Origin: Adiantum capillus-veneris
Lineage: Eukaryota > Streptophyta > Polypodiopsida > Polypodiales > Pteridaceae
Length of the DNA stretch: 64,000 nt
Assembly: GCA_014529385.2 (NCBI GenBank)
Contig: CM043968.1
Span: forward strand, 7,269,648 to 7,333,647
Reading direction: 5' to 3'
Positions 23,776 through 34,814 of this stretch are shown one piece after another. Positions within the stretch are counted from its first letter, which is position 1. Each line of letters begins with the position of its first letter. Made by a program: the position numbers and the translations under genes. The notes beneath the pieces are model-generated. The model ran no database searches and was not told the DNA's origin. It saw only the letters and a list, made by a program, of their open reading frames with translations.

Positions 23776-26600
23776 AAAGGAGATTATCAGCAGAACAAAC
23801 CACGAAGTAATCAATTTTCTCCATCCTATCAACAAGCAAATGCTACAAGTAGCATGCAAGGAGTCAGGCAAATTTGGGTACCAAAGGCACAACTTAAGGA
23901 CAAGCCGATTCAAATATGGGTGTCCAAAACACCATCTATAATATTGAAGACGGTTCCAAGGTTCAAAACACAAAGAAGAGCATCTCCAAGCAGGGAACCT
24001 AACACGAAATGGATTTAGAAGAAAAAGGAGCACTTATCTTCAAACTATAAAACCAATCAAGCAATGGAGAGTTAAGTCTCAGTAGACTCAACCACAACAT
24101 TTTGACCCAAGCAAACTAAGATACCATGGCGTGTAAAAGCTCGACAACAATCACTATTGATACTGACAGCTTAGGAAATCAGTATACCAAAGCATTCTGA
24201 TGGTACAATAAAGCAAAGAGCACACAAGCTCCAAGATTTTCTCTTTGGAAGACAACAAAAGAAAACCTCGACATCAGAAACCCTTGAGTTAATTACTCTT
24301 GCACAACGTAATGGTTTGAGTTGCATTGATCTTCAAAGCATGGTAGAGACAACCAAGGCTATGCATAAACACGATTGTTCAACCCATGCATACAGTCGTA
24401 GGAGGGGTGGAAGGGAACTAAGTAACTAAGGGCAATGTTTGAAGAGAGAGGAAAAAGTTTGATGTTAACGTGTGATTTTTTGCAAAACTGCCTAATAATG
24501 CCTTTACAAGTCATTAACAGTGAAAATTTCACTGATAACACCTCCCCGATGAGTGTAAATAGTGTATATACTATAAGGAAATCATCGAAAAATAGTTGTT
24601 TGGTTATTTTTCATCATTTTTCTTGACATTGGTACTTAAAAATGGAGAAATCCAACAAAAAACAATAAAGCTTTGTTTTTCAATGGATTTCTTAATTATT
24701 AGATTTTGACTTTTCTTTTTTAGCGTAGTTTGTTATTTTCTTTGATTTTTTTAATAAACATGTCAAAAATTAATAATAAATAGCAGATGAGCTCAGATGG
24801 AAAAATTGAAGATACACTAATGATCAGAAGGACAAGGAAGACAGATACAAAAAATTTCAATCAAATCAGCAGACGGAAGCGGGAAGCCTAAATTAGACGG
24901 CCAAGGCCTACTTTTGCAAAATTCTTGCAGAATGAGCTACAGGAATCCGATTGGGGAAATTTTTTAGTCTAACATAGATTTCACGGCCTAGTAGGATTAA
25001 CAAGGGAATTTGGAGAAAAATGGTTCGAGAAGTCCTAGTATAGATATCCAGGATAGTCTAAAATCACCTCATTTCCACTTGTCGCCCTTGGAGAGAGAGC
25101 TTTCTACCTTCTTCGCGCGCGATTTTCGGAGTCGACAGTCGCCCATTTACAGCGCCGTCTCACACGAGACATGAGCGATAAGTTCTACACTTATCTATGA
25201 TCCATTCTGTATGGCCGGTAGCTAGTCTAAACCCCAAGAAAAAACCCTAGAATCCAAGTAGTGCACGAAGTCCTACGACCAAAAATTGACCATAGCGGCC
25301 TGTTAGCTCAATTAAATCGGACGAAACTTGAACTGTAGCATGCTCCTACATAATAGAACGCTTCTATATCAACAGTTGACCATTCGGCAGGGGTCGAGGG
25401 GAGTCCCAAGTAGAAAAGCTAGGTTTTTTGCATTTACCAGAATTGGATTCTGACACCACAGACAACTTATAGACTGGGTCTATACTCAATTTATATGGTT
25501 GGTTTTATAAAAACAATCAAGGCAAGATCTCCAAAAGCAAAATACAGCTCGAAGGCTACAAAGCGTCAAATTTGACATATGAAGTCAAACTGACTCCAAA
25601 TGGGCCAAAACTGGATGAGTAGCTTCAAGACTATGTAGCGGACAAGTCCATAGCTTCAAAAGTGACTAACCAACTCCACAGGCCATGTAGTCATGAAAAT
25701 CGGTGAATTCAGAGTCGAAAAAGCATGAAGTGATGCTGACAAGGCAAAACTTTACCAAATTCAATTTAGGACTTGCTTTAGGTGTATTGAATATGTTTAG
25801 ATCAAAGTTGTCAAGTTTAGCAAAAAAAGTTGACTCCAATAAATAATCGTGATTATTTACTTTTGTATTTTTTTGGCTTGAAAATGGTACCTTCACATCA
25901 CCTATCATTTGTACACACCTATTATATGCCACATTTCAAGTATGAGCCAAAATGATCAATGAAAATTTGGAAAATTGTCAAAAAATACAAAGAAGTCCTT
26001 TCAAACCAATTTTTGAGTTATCAGTCACATTTTTTGATCCAAATCACCTCATATCTTATACACAAAGTCTACATCATGCCTAGAACCAAGTTGCACCAAA
26101 AAATGTTCATTTTGATGAAAAAGTTAATAATCACGATTATTTACTTTTTTGCCAAGATGGGAGGAAATTGAAACTTTGACTTCATGGGACCAAAGCACAT
26201 GATGTCCTAAGCCCACTAACCAAGTTTGATCAAATTTGGAGCTCAAAATCTCAAAATTCCTTTATATCTACTGTTTCAGATACTGAAAGCCTAAAATCTG
26301 GCACCATTTTCACCCTGTGCACTCAAATGAGCCCATATTTTACTCAGAGTATCTATTTGATATATATTTCAAGCCTCTGATGCCAAAATTGCAAAAAGTT
26401 GAAAATTTTTATCAGCTGTAAATAATCGCGATTATTTACTTTTGTTGCAAAATTTTGCTTGGACTTTATGAATTTGATCTTTACATGTTTTTATGCATCT
26501 ATGCATGTTCAAAAATTAATTTGGAGCAAATTGGACTCAATTTGTCAACAATTCAGACTGAAGGGCATTTCAGAGCGAAATTGTAAAAATTTTCTAGCTT
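23776..26600 (+). other. Gypsy-1 long non-coding spacer with three spaced palindromes
   Basis: 2.8 kb between pol and the third ORF without a long frame. Three 22-bp palindromes lie at 25839-25860, 26123-26144 and 26418-26439 (the last one perfect), 284 and 295 bp apart. Flanking text is AT-rich and largely dissimilar between them. Confidence 0.75.
26418..26439. promoter_or_regulatory. perfect 22-bp palindrome, core AATAATCGCGATTATT
   Basis: A perfect 22-bp self-complementary sequence. Near-identical copies lie at 9505, 9789, 25839 and 26123, with half-copies in both LTRs (8473-8490, 30973-30992). The function is not known; a protein-binding site or RNA-pairing element is inferred from repetition only. 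Confidence 0.6.
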
Positions 26601-26608
26601 TTGACACT

Positions 26609-29600
26609 CTATTCACTTAACAGGAGCAATGTAAGCTGCGGTGAAGGCCAAGAAGAGGGTCTCTCAAAAAGAGAAGCTACAAGAGCTGCCACCATACCAA
26701 TTGGACCCCAGTTCAGTAAAGACCGCCAAAGCAACATATCTATCCAGAGAACAGCTGACTCATGAGCTGGCCAAATATAGAACAAAATCAAAGTACATAT
26801 AAAAACAGCTTCCATGCTTGCAATTTTGCTCAATTCTGGTCAACTCTAGTGCAATCGGACAAAATCTGGAAAAAATGGGGCTCTCTAGGCGTACCTACTC
26901 TAAACGTGCCTAATCGTGCGTAAATGCACGTGAACGTGGCGTGTATGGGGTAAAGGACGCGCATGTGATGCAAGGAGAAGAGTCGAAGAAGAGAAATACA
27001 ATTTTCTTTTTTGTTTTTTTAGTTTTTGATTTTTTTTCTAATACTAAAATAAAAATATCTACAACAAAAAATAACAAACAATGTAAAATAGAAAAGAAAT
27101 CAATTTTCACAGGCAGGTTTAAAAGTGAAGAAGGACATCAAGTAGAGTTGCAACTACTACCTAAAGAAATCTATGATGTCGCGGCAAAGCCTAACACAAA
27201 GGAGGCCAACAAAAGGCTCGGCCTCAGAGTATTCTATGACCAAGAACCATGTGGTGTAGACTTCCAGAAAGCCTATGAGCTCTTGTCTACAGTTAAGGAA
27301 GATGGATCAACCCAAATTACAAACCAACAAGGGCATAAAGTCGAAGTAGTCATCACAAAAGAGATTGTGACCGAGGTTTTGAAGTTGCCAATAGAGGGGA
27401 TGACAATGAGGGCCCATGACAAAAAGACGGCAGGCACCTTCACCAAAGAGACTTTTGCGGCAACCTTCGCTGATCCCAGAAGCAAGTGGAAGAACCAGCA
27501 CGCTGATATCATCAACACTTCCACTTTCTAGCAAAGAGACCTCCAAGGTACACAACACCAAATCATGCAGTTGCAACTACAAGTGTTGAAGTCGACAACC
27601 AGGCAACCAATTGATTGCGCGCAGTATGTGCTATGATCACTGAAGGGCACCAAAAAAGAGGGTAAGATCACGTATTTGGGTGCACCTGAAGTATTAACAA
27701 GAATAGTTATTGGCATGGCAGAGAATTTTCCGCCTACCCTAGATCAGAACACATGGATCGTATCGGCACAGCCATCTCCAAGAACCACCCGCTTGTCAAA
27801 GAGAGTTTACAAATCCGATGAAGAGTCTGCAGAAAGCTCTCATGAAGCACATAGCGGCAAAAGCTCAGACAATGAAGAGAAGAGAGCCAGAAGAGAGGCG
27901 ATGAAGAAGAAAGCAGTGACTGCACATCAAGAAGAACCTCAACAAAAGAAGGCGAGGTTTGAAAGAGAGAAACAAACTTACAAAAGAAGCCACCAAGCTG
28001 CACGTGAGGACCCGGCACGGTGGGTTCCAAGAGATATAAAAGGCCCCCGAACCAACAATCCTGCTAGGAGAGAACCAAAAGATACCAAGGATTCTCTTGA
28101 ACACATGTACAAGGAAGGAGAAGCCTTAAAGCAAAAAGAAGCTCAAGAAGTAGAAAGAAAAGCAAGGGAAGATATGGCAGAGGAGAAGAGACAAGCTGAA
28201 GCGACCCAACAAAGTGAAGCCCAGCACGAACAGGGTGAGATGTCTCCCAGACCATCATCACCATATACAGAACAGGCAGACCACCCCATGCCCAACCCTC
28301 CACTTTCATTACAGCTAGACCCACAGAGGGTGAGCAAGCCAAAGAAAAGGAGCCTGAACCTGAACCAGAGGAGGCAACAAAGTTTGAGCAACCCAAGTCA
28401 ATAGAAACTGAAACACTCCTTCTACAACCACCCAACAGGAAACAGTTGAGTCATCCACGAAGCCTCATGAAGACAAAACAATTAAGGCAACCAAACAGCT
28501 TGAAGGAGAGATAGAGACCCCGATGCAACCACAAACAACCACAGTCCAACCCAAGGAGCCGCACACATAGACTACTGAAACATCTTGGCAGCCTACAGAG
28601 CATGAAGATTGGAAAACAAACGATGAAGTCATCATACAGGTGAATGAATATACCAAGCAGATGCAAGAGGTGATTGAGAAATTGTGAACAGCAGCACTTA
28701 GCCACAGTACTAAGGCTAGAGAGCTGGAGATGGTTATAAACGCTCTCCAAGGACAGCTAGAAGACAAAATGACTGTCATCACAGATCTACCAAAAAAAAT
28801 CCAAGAGTTGAGAGCTGAGACTGAACAATACCAGCTGGCCAAAGAGAAGCAAAAAAGGAAATGGAGGAATTGGGTGAACTTCTCACGAAGTTATCAGATG
28901 CCTACAAGACCAAAGACGAACAACTGATAGAGGTTACCAATGAACTCTTAACTACATCTCTGTCAGTACAAAAGATCCAAGTGCAGCTCGACGTAGTGAA
29001 TGCTTCACTGCAATATTTAGAGCAAAGGATTAATAATCAGGCAGCTTTCTTGAGACAGATAAGGGAAACTCCCGCAGTTGCCTCGATCAAAGGTACAGAT
29101 GAAGTGTATAAGGCATTGGAAAAGAAGAATAAAGATCATGATCTAGAGATAAATCTAGAACAGTCACAACGAAGAGACCTTGCATTGATGCGGGTACAAA
29201 GGGAAAAACAAGTGCTCAAGGAGATAACCAAGCTAAAGAGAGTCAATTAGCTGCTACAAGACGGACAGCCAGAGATGCAAGAAGAAGCTGGTACCTCAGA
29301 GCAACCAAGCATTGAAATTCCATCAGTTTCTTTCACTGAGATGGAAACACGAGTGGCAGAAGGGCTAGGAGGAGAGGAAGATTTCCAGTACCACTAACAA
29401 ATGCTGAGCAAAAGTACCAATGGTCCAGCTGTTAAAGCTGAAGAAGACGCACTTAAGGAGCAGGTCGCTCAAGAAACAGATGTACAATGGAAAGCAATGA
29501 TGGATTGGGAGTTGAGAGTTCTCCATTCAGTCAATGTTACTCAACTCACTCCCAACCAAGTCAATCTACAATGGCATCGACAATCACTGCCATATCCTTT

Positions 29601-30318
29601 AATCAAGGTAGAACTTTTACAAGTCAAAGGAATATTATACAAAGATATGCAGGAAGAAGACGCAGAGGAAGTCCACCCCAAGTGGAGAAAGAATTGGTTG
29701 AACAAGAATCCACGATACTTGATTCTGTTCACAAGAGCACCTGCAACACTTCAGAAAGACCCGATCTTTTGTCCTGTACAAAGGATAAGAACATGGAAAG
29801 CACATTAAGCAATGAGAAAGAAGTGGCCTACATGGTTGAATTATCCAAGATTGCCAACACTAGAGCAAGGAACACCAATGGAGGAATACATGGTAAAAAC
29901 CCTAACAAGCTCCATGACATTCTTCAAAAGTCTCCCTGATCTCTCATGTTCTATACTCTACAAAATTTGCCAAATGCTGCTCACATGCATTGAAGCTTTT
30001 CACGAGCCAGAGCAAGCAGGAGCACCATGGATGTCATTCCTTGAGGGCAATAAGGGTCTTTGCTACGACGTAAGCAGCCAGCCTTCCAAAGAAGTCCTTT
30101 ATGGCTTCTACGCCCGATGCATGTTCTTGCCATCTAGCAATATGTTGGCGTTTGAGGAAGCATTTTATATAGGGTTCTTCACTTGGCAAACAAAGATTTT
30201 TGGGCCAGTGATCAGCAACCTAACCTCCAGATTCGTTGGCTACTCAGCCATTGAGCTCAAAAACAAGGTCGCCATGCAATTCTTGCAGGTTCACATAAAA
30301 AAGAAAGATCATATATGA
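26609..30318 (+). pseudogene. Gypsy-1 third ORF (ORF3)
   Basis: Additional ORF between pol and the 3' LTR, on the sense strand. A first segment (about 26615-26800: AAVKAKKRVSQKEKLQELPP) is followed by an AT-rich stretch and then, after TTTTCACAG at 27102-27110, the main frame. That frame holds an N-terminal domain (FYDQEPCGVDFQKAYELL, about 27111-27531), a Lys/Glu-rich charged region (27780-28420), a coiled coil (about 28600-29250) and a C-terminal domain (29812-30318) with PWMSFLEGNKGLC and EAFYIGFF. Stops at 27529, 28402, 29248 and several frameshifts break it. No signal peptide or clear membrane segment suggests an envelope. The C-terminal domain recurs at 40430-40850 (-). Confidence 0.75.
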
Positions 30319-30410
30319 GAAAGATTTACATGCACTTAAAGACCGCTTCACTAGCCGTCAACCTGAAGATTACTTCAACCCATAAAGCTGTGTCGAGGGA
30401 CGACATAGGC

Positions 30411-30424
30411 GAGGAGGGGGAGAA
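30411..30424 (+). other. Gypsy-1 polypurine tract
   Basis: GAGGAGGGGGAGAA directly precedes the TGTTAGCAGC start of the 3' LTR. Confidence 0.9.
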
Positions 30425-31321
30425 TGTTAGCAGCAAGCTAACTTGGATACATTTTTTCAAAGCTTTCATTGTAAAAAAATTTATTATTTTGATGAATTGA
30501 AAATATTGTAAGTCCTATTTTTTGGATAATTGATGAGCCAGGACTACAAGCTCCCAGATTGTGTCAACCTGTCTTTAGTTAGAGCTCCCAGATTATTAGT
30601 TAGTTGACCACCAAAAACCTTGGGGTTAAAAGCCAATTTTTGTAAGATTTTGATAAGTTTTTGGATAATGAAATACAGCATGAGCTAATGGTGCTCACTT
30701 CTCTCCTTCTTGTGCTTCCTACTCCCTCCCCGGTTGTCACATTGTAGTCATGTCTGTTGCGTTGCAACCGCAGGTAAGAGCTCTACGCATTGACGTAAGC
30801 ATTTCACGATATTTTGTAGCTTTGGGCATCACCGACCCGTGGCCTAATTTCATCATAAGTAGGAATTTACACTTCAAAATCATAAAATAAGTATAGGCCG
30901 GGTATTGAGGCATCATTGCTAAGCATTTAGATGCATTCTGGGTCAAAAACGACTAGGTCAAAAATCCACTGTTGTTAATAATTGTGATTTTGGTACTTGA
31001 CCTAAAGTGGGATTTGAGACCATAAACATGTGTTCTTAGGTGTTATAAACATGTCCTAGAAGTTTCATTACATTTGAATGTCACTTGATGTTGTAACGGA
31101 TGTGATTTGTTTGTCGATGAGCGATTGGCTTTTGGTGATTTCAGTCATTTGAGTGTAGCTTGAGATAGATGCGAGTTATTTGTTGTTTTCCAAGAGATTG
31201 ACAACCTCTTGTAGCCTCTATGCACTAGTCAAGTCAGCTTCATCCCATTGATTGACAATTTATTCGTGGTTCTCGTTATGTATGCAATAAGCTAGGAGTG
31301 AGGTTAGACACCCGTCCCACA
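30425..31321 (+). repeat. Gypsy-1 3' LTR
   Basis: 897 bp from TGTTAGCAGCAAGC to CCCACA. It differs from the 5' LTR at many positions, and holds about 100 bp absent there, so the insertion is relatively old. Confidence 0.93.
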
Positions 31322-31326
31322 GTTGT

Positions 31327-31566
31327 AAGCTTCTAAGAAGGGCTACATGGAGAATTATTAGCCGGATACCCACTCCAGCTTTGTACATAAATAAAGTCCA
31401 AGTCTATGTTGTGCATACACTATGCAAAAGTATTATTAGCCCCTTTTTGTGTATTGAGTCTACCTTTTCAAAAGTGTGTGTACTTCTCTCTCTAACTATG
31501 TAAGCTATGTCTGCACACACACACCAACCTCCTTGAGCACGCACACGCACACAATCAGCCCCAATA
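31327..31566 (+). repeat. Copia-1 3' LTR, right part
   Basis: Resumes exactly where 7933-8023 stops and matches the 5' LTR through CCCCAATA, followed by the GCATG duplication. Confidence 0.93.
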
Positions 31567-31571
31567 GCATG

Positions 31572-31758
31572 GCCATGGATATTGTAGACATCATCTTTGC
31601 ACCAATCAGCTCAAACCATGATAGAAGTAGTCCCCTATCCGTGAGCCAATTTCCTGCAGCCTAAACTGCCCCTAAGCAGCCAAATGGAACTGTGGAGAGC
31701 ATGAGTAAGAGTTGATACAATGAGTGAGGGATGATACATGAGGGGGGGGGGGGGGGGG

Positions 31759-31811
<53 letters not shown>

Positions 31812-32079
31812 GATCTCTCTCTCTAGCACACACACACACACACACATTGTGCACACAAATTTGCCGATGATGTGCGGGTTAGTCATGTACCTCATGCCCA
31901 TGACACTCTCTTTCTTGCCTACTTGGTCTATCACACCCAAACCTAAGTATTTAAAGAGAAAATTGTTTTCTCAATCAGTCCTAAGTATTTTAGGAGAATC
32001 TATATGATGGCTTTCAGTTGTTCAAGGACATAGCCATGGATGACATCCCTCCTTGCAAAATGGATGCTGCAACAATAGT
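31572..32079. other. host flank right of the nest, with G-run and (GA)n
   Basis: Contains a run of about 20 G (31742-31761) followed by a GA run (31761-31808) and a CA run near 31828-31845. No gene recognised. Confidence 0.7.
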
Positions 32080-32450
32080 GATTGAGGAGAACCATGGCAA
32101 GGCTGCTATTATGGATGACTCCAGCAAGCTTTCAACCCACAATCAAGAAGGTGAAAAATAACATTGCTATAACATTTCATTTTGCTGGACCAACTTTATA
32201 TTGCTTTACCCTAAATCTTGATGTGATCCCATAATCAAAAACTATGGATAGCCTGATGGTCCCCGGGGCTGAACCAACAGTTGTTATGGAGAACCATGGC
32301 AAGGCTACCATTGTGGATGACTTGAGAAATCTCTCAACCCACAACCAGGAATGTAAAAAATAACATTGATGTAGTGTCCCTACTTGTTGGACAAGCTTTC
32401 TATTGCTTTACCCTAAGCCTTGCTATGATCCTAGAATCAAAAACATCAAA
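32080..32450. repeat. 202-bp tandem duplication
   Basis: GAGAACCATGGCAAGGCT begins at 32087 and again at 32289. Both are followed by similar text through TTGCTTTACCCTAA. The copies have diverged by scattered changes. Confidence 0.85.
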
Positions 32451-33169
32451 TAAAGTGTAGTGCCCCGAGGATGTGGAGACATTACGGGCAATTGCAAAAA
32501 CACTGAAGAAGAAGCATAAACAATAGCTAGAGGAAGGAGTTCACCCTCTAGACGCAAATAAAAGTACTAACCACAACCCCCCAAGACCCGTGGACATCGA
32601 AAATTTAAGTTTCTTGTGTTATTTACTTTTTTCAAATATAAGATATGTCTTGTGTCTCATGTTTCAATCTCCACTTCAATTTATTGGGTGCTTTTTTGGG
32701 CATTGTAGTAAAAGTACAAGTCATTGGTAATGTTGGGGCACCGACAATGTAGTGAAGAAGGCATGGGGCATTTTGATCGTGAGTTACCCCGGGTTGTTCA
32801 GTTCTGTGTCCCTCACCTCGTTGAGGACAATAGGCTTGTTGTGATCATTAATATGAATGATATGCTTCTTGCCACTCATAACAAAAAAAAGGGACGAACC
32901 TTGCCTAGTGTCGACATGTTGCACTTCCAAATTGTGAAGCAAGACAACTCTGTGAAGCACTATGTGCACCACTTTGCAAAATGGTTTATTCGGCTAGTCA
33001 GATCGTTGTAGTGTACGTCTGGAACACATGCAACGGGAGAGAACCAAAACAAAGATTAGAATTGTGCTTGCCTCAGTCCTGCACATGCTTGAGTGGGTGG
33101 ATTCCAAGAAAGGCATGTAATAAAAGCTCATGGCTTGTCAAGCAGTAGTCTGAACATATGCTCTTTTTA
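32451..33169. other. intergenic, one unrecognised 95-codon frame
   Basis: A plus-strand frame at 32724-33011 ends with HYVHHFAKWFIRLV; I do not recognise it, and no neighbour supports a function. It could be a decayed retroelement gag piece or chance. Confidence 0.35.
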
Positions 33170-33379
33170 GACTTGAGCACTTTTTGGAAAGAGTTTCCAC
33201 AATTCAACAAGGATAACACCCTTCTGCTAGATGAAAAATACTACAGGTGTCGCTTGAATGACAAAGACTCCTATGTTGTCCTGCCTTCTCTAGAGGACCA
33301 CACATAGGATCAATGGAAGAGTTTCCTACATCATGAGGTTTTTCCATTTGTCTATGAATGGATGATATCAAAAAATTAA
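33170..33379 (+). pseudogene. degenerate coding-like segment, unknown
   Basis: Read in one frame, this gives FWKEFPQFNKDNTLLLDEKY, then CRLNDKDSYVVLP, one TAG where Trp fits (HT*DQWKSFLHH), and FPFVYEWM, ending at TAA. The composition looks protein-like. No family is recognised. Confidence 0.35.
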
Positions 33380-33591
33380 CCGGAGACACACACTACCTGT
33401 GCAATTGATGCAAGAACAAATTGAGATCAGTCTCAATTAGCTGAAACGGTGAGGGAAAACATGTCAAGTGGGGGACACACACTACCTGTGCAATTGACCG
33501 GAGACACACACTACCTGTGCAATTGATGCAAGAACAAATTGAGATCAGTCTCAATTAGTTGAAACGGTGAGGGAAAACATGTCAAGTGGGG
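33380..33591. repeat. 118-bp-period tandem duplication, nearly identical
   Basis: Units start at 33380 and 33498. About 95 bp is repeated with one visible mismatch (AGCTGAAAC against AGTTGAAAC), joined by a partial third repeat of ACACACACTACCTG. Looks recent. Confidence 0.93.
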
Positions 33592-33950
33592 GCAAAGTCC
33601 TACCTCCAGCACCATGTTACAAAAGGCCTACTAGTAGTATCAAGACTTGTGATTCTCAACAGAAATCTTAAGAGCTAGATACCTAGGACTATGTATTCAA
33701 ATATCCATGATGGTTTTGGTAGTGTAACTCATCATGGAGAATTTGACATTTCAAAATGTGAATGGATTTGACATTTTAAAATGTAAATGAATTTGATATT
33801 GTATTGCGGAATTATACGCTGATTTGTAATGCAAAAATCAATTTGCTACTCAATCGACTTTTTCCTTGTGCCTTACAAGTATGATTATAAGTTGGTTTCA
33901 GATTGTTTTAGCTGTTTGTGTTTGGGATTTTGTAGCTGATTTAAAACCAC
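33592..33950. other. AT-rich intergenic stretch
   Basis: No gene recognised. A short direct repeat around AATTTGACATTT/AATGGATTTGACATTTT lies near 33740-33790. Confidence 0.5.
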
Positions 33951-33954
33951 ATGT

Positions 33955-34690
33955 CAGTGGGAAGAAGTATAAGTTGTACCACTTGTAAACAAGGGACCAT
34001 CTGCAAGTGGTTGAGAAAGATTTTGCAAGTGGTGTATGAGATAGAACTATTTGGATAAGTGTGTTCAATCAACCTTATGTGAATTGGGGACCACTTGCAA
34101 GTGGTTGAGAATGACTTGCAAGTGTTTGAGAACCATTCACAAGTAGTTATGAAATCTTTTGCAAGTGGTGTATGAGATTAGAACTATCTAAAAATGAGTG
34201 TTGAATAAACCACATGTGAACTAGGGACCACTTGAAAGTGGTTGAAAATCACTTGCAAAAGGTTGAAAATCATTTGCAAGTGGTTGAGAAACCCTTTTCA
34301 AGTGGTGTATGAGATTAGAACTATATGGATAAGTGTTCAATCAACCACGTGTGAACTGGGGATCACTTGCAAGTGGTTGATAACCATTCACAAGTGGTTG
34401 AGAAATCATTTACAAGTGGTGTATGAGATTAAACTTATTTGTTTAAGAGTGTTTTGGAAAACCTTATCTAAACTAGGGAAACTTGCAAGTGGTTGAGAAC
34501 CAATTGCAAGCGGTTGAGAAATCTCTTGCAAGTGGTATTTTAGATTAGAATTATGTACATAAGAGTGTTTTGGCAACCACTTCAGAAGGTTTGAAGACTA
34601 GTTAAAACTTGTATGAACCACTTGCAAGTAGTTCAAAGCACTTGCAAGTGGTTAGTTATTTCTGTATGAACTACAAGTTAGTGGACCAGT
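33955..34690. repeat. palindrome-rich minisatellite (114-137 bp units)
   Basis: Five units are marked by GGTGTATGAGAT-like text at 34031, 34167, 34304, 34418 and (diverged) 34534. Each holds two to four copies of CACTTGCAAGTGG, whose core CACTTGCAAGTG is a perfect 12-bp palindrome. Unit length shifts from about 136 to about 115 bp along the array. Confidence 0.9.
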
Positions 34691-34814
34691 CATCTGAAAG
34701 TGTTTTACATAGGTTGTGAGTGGCTATAAGTACTTGCATGGATTGAAAAGCTTTAGCTATAGGGTCTAAAACATAAGCTTTTGTGAGGAGAAGATACAAC
34801 AAAGGTGTACCCAA

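Larger units (their letters stand above)
8024..31321 (+). mobile_element. Gypsy-1: giant Ty3/gypsy element nested in Copia-1
   Basis: Flanked by GTTGT at 8019-8023 and 31322-31326, with LTRs at 8024-8816 and 30425-31321. Its own length is about 17.9 kb once the nested copia element is removed. Order: LTR, tRNA-Asp-like primer site, 1-kb leader, gag, protease, reverse transcriptase, RNase H, integrase, a second retropepsin-like domain, a 2.8-kb non-coding spacer, a roughly 3.7-kb third ORF, polypurine tract, LTR. Giant size, primer type and a 3' extra ORF recall the plant Ogre/TAT and Athila groups, but I cannot assign the clade. All frames are broken. Confidence 0.92.
5616..31566 (+). mobile_element. 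Copia-1: gag-only LTR retrotransposon (TR-GAG type), split by a gypsy insertion
   Basis: The LTRs are 5616-5950 and 7933-8023 plus 31327-31566. GCATG at 5611-5615 and again at 31567-31571 is the target duplication. Removing the nested gypsy element (8024-31321) and one copy of its duplication leaves about 2.65 kb: LTR, initiator-Met primer site, one gag frame, polypurine tract, LTR. No protease, integrase, reverse transcriptase or RNase H motif is present. This matches the plant non-autonomous class called TR-GAG, which has gag only and is under 4 kb. Mobility would have needed enzymes in trans. It is the oldest of the three nested insertions. Confidence 0.9.

Noticed and set aside
27734-28435. 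Several antisense frames over ORF3
   Set aside because: They mirror the Lys/Glu-rich sense text (giving Leu/Phe/Ser-rich nonsense) and are shorter than the sense frames with coherent domain order.
26609-30318. Envelope-like gene in Gypsy-1
   Set aside because: No signal peptide, transmembrane segment or furin-like site was visible; the composition is charged and coiled-coil.
33955-34690. Centromeric satellite
   Set aside because: Only five uneven units in under 0.8 kb, flanked by unrelated sequence.
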